Positions 62,066 through 64,000 of a DNA stretch of 64,000 nt are shown here, one piece after another. Position 1 is the stretch's first letter, and each line of letters begins with the position of its first letter. Under the pieces are notes generated by a model. That model was not told the DNA's origin. It saw only the letters and a list, made by a program, of their open reading frames with translations, and ran no database searches. Made by a program: the position numbers and the translations under genes. Source of the DNA: Trichococcus ilyis (GTDB lineage Bacteria > Bacillota > Bacilli > Lactobacillales > Aerococcaceae); contig NZ_FNYT01000004.1 in the NCBI RefSeq assembly GCF_900109135.1, positions 1 through 64,000 on the forward strand, written 5' to 3'.

Positions 62066-64000
62066 ATGGAATCAAGATTAAGTAACTTATATGTTAATCA
62101 AACAGCCAGAGCTATTGATTATACACCTGTTTCAAATAATAGAGGGACCAGTAATTTTCCACCAAGATCTAGTAGAAGATCTCATGCAGAACACCTTGAA
62201 ATTGCTTTAAGAAGAGCATGGGAATTAGCAGAAGAGAACCAAGAAGCAATCGGAACAGTTTCTATTGCTTCAAGACATGGTGTTTATTTAGAAATAAAGG
62301 GTCAAGCAGGTTATGACTTAATCACTAAGAGCTTAGAAAACATCACTCAGCATGTTAGATTATGTAACGTTAAGACTGAAGATGTTGGTGAAGATCAAAA
62401 AATTATAAACTCAACAGTATTTGTCCCTGAAAATAAAAGGGATTTTTTTGTTAAAAAATTAAACAAATACAAAGAAACTGAAAACGAAGAAAAAGTCATT
62501 GGTACTATAGAGAGCATCAATTTGGCGTTTGTAGAGGCTCTTTGGATGAGTGACAGAAATGAAATACCCACCACGGATCCAAAATGGTGTGAAGTATGGC
62601 TAATGTATGAAAGCGATGAAAAAATTGAAAAAGTTATCCATGAGTTCTACGCGATTTGTAATGAAAAAAACATTCAATATAAGGATCAAAGAATAATATT
62701 CCCGGAGAGACTCGTTTTAGGAGTAAGAGCGAATAGGCAGCAATTGTCTGAATTACAATGGCTCAGTTCAAGGATTGCTGAATTTAGAATCATGGTTACC
62801 CCTACTGGTTTTTTTGATAATCTTTCCGAAACTGATCAAAGAGAATTTGTAAAGGATTTATCAGAAAGAATAGATGTCTCATCCAGGTCTAATACTTCTG
62901 TATGTCTACTAGATACAGGAGTCAATAATGGACATGAATTACTCAAGCCCCTTTTATTTGATGAAAACATGCATTCAGTAGACGTTTCCCAGAGTGCTTA
63001 TGATATTGCTGACCATGGGACCAGAATGGCGGGAATTGCTGCATACTTTACGCTGGAAGATAAACTAGAAAGCTCTGATCCTATTGTGGTAAATCACTTT
63101 TTAGAATCAGTAAAACTATTTGATAATAGTGGCGATAATCATCGGGAATTGTATGGCTATGTGACAGAGAACGCTATTAGTTTAGCTGAAATACAAAGTC
63201 CAGAGACGAATAGATCCATTTGTATGGCTGTTACTGCTCCAACAAATGCAATTAAAAACGATGGTAGACCCTCTTCTTGGTCCGGCGCAATTGATTCTAT
63301 TATTTCAGGCGCAAATGAAATTGAACAATCTGACATAAACAGAAAGTTGATGTTTGTATCAGCAGGGAATACTCTTGTTGAAGAAATTATAGAAGCGGGT
63401 GATGCTAAGACCGCGGTTATTAATCATATAATTGAAGATCCAGCACAAGCTTGGAATGCAATTACTGTGGGTGCATATACAAACAAATATCAAATACCTG
63501 AAGAGTTGAATGGAACATTTCAACCAGTTGCTGAGCCTGGATGCTTTTCACCTTTTACTTCTTCTTCTCTTATGTGGAGTGATAAATGGCCAGTAAAACC
63601 TGATATTGTTCTTGAAGGTGGAAATCTGTCCTATGATGAAAATTCCGATTTTTACTCTGAACTGCCCGACTTGCAGCTTTTAACCACAAGTATGAAATTC
63701 GAAACGGGGAAATCCTTTGATACCATAAGCATGACAAGTTCAGCTACAGCACAAGCAGCATGGCTTGGTGCAAATATTCAGCATCATTATCCAGATCTTT
63801 GGCCGGAAACAGTACGAGCGTTGATTATACATTCAGCAGATTGGACAGATTCTATGAAAAATGCGTTATTTGAGAATACATCCCCGAATAGAGCTGATTA
63901 TCGTCGATTGTTGAGAACGTGTGGATATGGAGTGCCGGACTTTAGCAAAGCAATTTGGAGTGCATCAAATCGAGTGAACTTGGTTATTGAAGATGAAATT
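62066..64000 (+). CDS. ietS: Subtilisin-like serine protease of an IetAS-like defence pair (3' end cut by window)
   Basis: At least 645 residues with no stop before the window edge. The S8 triad is readable: Asp283 in VCLLDTGVNNGHELL, His317 in DIADHGTRMAGIAAY and Ser558 in SMTSSATAQAAW (GTSMA-type loop with Met for Gly), with the oxyanion Asn435 in FVSAGNT. Residues 1-260 are an N-terminal domain with FPPRSSRRSHAEHLEIALRRAWELA, as in large cytoplasmic subtilases. No signal peptide, so it acts inside the cell. TAAGGAGG overlaps the end of ietA, 12 bases before the ATG. Toxic if unrestrained, by analogy with IetS; the ATPase would hold it in check. Confidence 0.85.
   Translation, partial: MESRLSNLYVNQTARAIDYTPVSNNRGTSNFPPRSSRRSHAEHLEIALRRAWELAEENQEAIGTVSIASRHGVYLEIKGQAGYDLITKSLENITQHVRLCNVKTEDVGEDQKIINSTVFVPENKRDFFVKKLNKYKETENEEKVIGTIESINLAFVEALWMSDRNEIPTTDPKWCEVWLMYESDEKIEKVIHEFYAICNEKNIQYKDQRIIFPERLVLGVRANRQQLSELQWLSSRIAEFRIMVTPTGFFDNLSETDQREFVKDLSERIDVSSRSNTSVCLLDTGVNNGHELLKPLLFDENMHSVDVSQSAYDIADHGTRMAGIAAYFTLEDKLESSDPIVVNHFLESVKLFDNSGDNHRELYGYVTENAISLAEIQSPETNRSICMAVTAPTNAIKNDGRPSSWSGAIDSIISGANEIEQSDINRKLMFVSAGNTLVEEIIEAGDAKTAVINHIIEDPAQAWNAITVGAYTNKYQIPEELNGTFQPVAEPGCFSPFTSSSLMWSDKWPVKPDIVLEGGNLSYDENSDFYSELPDLQLLTTSMKFETGKSFDTISMTSSATAQAAWLGANIQHHYPDLWPETVRALIIHSADWTDSMKNALFENTSPNRADYRRLLRTCGYGVPDFSKAIWSASNRVNLVIEDEI

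Overview
The window looks like a chromosomal stretch from a low-to-moderate GC lactic-acid-type Firmicute, most likely a carnobacterium such as Trichococcus. This placement is an inference. It rests on the Lactobacillales-style sugar genes (three GH1 plus cellobiose-family EIIC loci, a GH4 LicH, a Gan-type galacto-oligosaccharide importer without its own ATPase), CcpA cre-like sites, strong AGGAGG ribosome binding sites with some GTG/TTG starts, and the short HisG plus HisZ histidine system.

Layout. 1-4300: a beta-glucoside locus on the minus strand (RpiR regulator, GH1, EIIC, EIIB cut by the window edge). 4463-6802: an unknown two-lobed protein, a GNAT acetyltransferase and a YlxP-like protein. 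6903-7238: a hairpin-rich non-coding repeat. 7237-15133: a complete histidine pathway, hisZGDCBHAF-IE on the minus strand with hisK divergent. 15287-16712: a DUF1836 protein and a DegV protein. 17012-20792: GH4 6-phospho-beta-glucosidase and two aldo/keto reductases. 21294-26921: aroD, tkt, a MATE exporter and a MocA-type oxidoreductase. 27110-33992: GH1 plus EIIC, GntR, manA, fructokinase and galM. 34184-40870: GH42 beta-galactosidase, ABC importer and LacI regulator. 41017-46885: EamA transporter, aldo/keto reductase, GntR, GH1 and EIIC. 47265-53802: VOC protein, UPF0145 protein, two type IA topoisomerases in tandem and a flavin reductase. 53815-59140: an ABC-2 exporter, then a MaoC-like / thiolase-like / acyl-CoA-ligase operon. 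59150-61095: an inverted-repeat element, an unknown membrane protein and an AT-rich spacer. 61096-64000: an AT-rich AAA ATPase plus subtilisin-like protease pair that matches the IetAS anti-phage type; the protease runs off the window.

How it works together. Most of the window serves uptake of plant beta-glucosides and galactosides. EIIC/EIIB bring in phosphorylated disaccharides, GH1 and GH4 enzymes cleave them, and ManA, ScrK, GalM and transketolase pass the sugars to central metabolism. No EIIA is seen, so it must come from elsewhere. Operator-like palindromes and cre sites sit in front of several of these units.

Least ordinary parts: (1) a family of structured intergenic repeats (6903-7238, 16713-16859, 20793-21052) whose variable stems change on both sides while the flanks stay the same; (2) arrays of 50/51-base hairpin units at several gene ends; (3) a 358-bp element bounded by inverted repeats and holding a similar 51/52-base array; (4) a thiolase lacking its second catalytic Cys; (5) the IetAS-like pair at the right edge.
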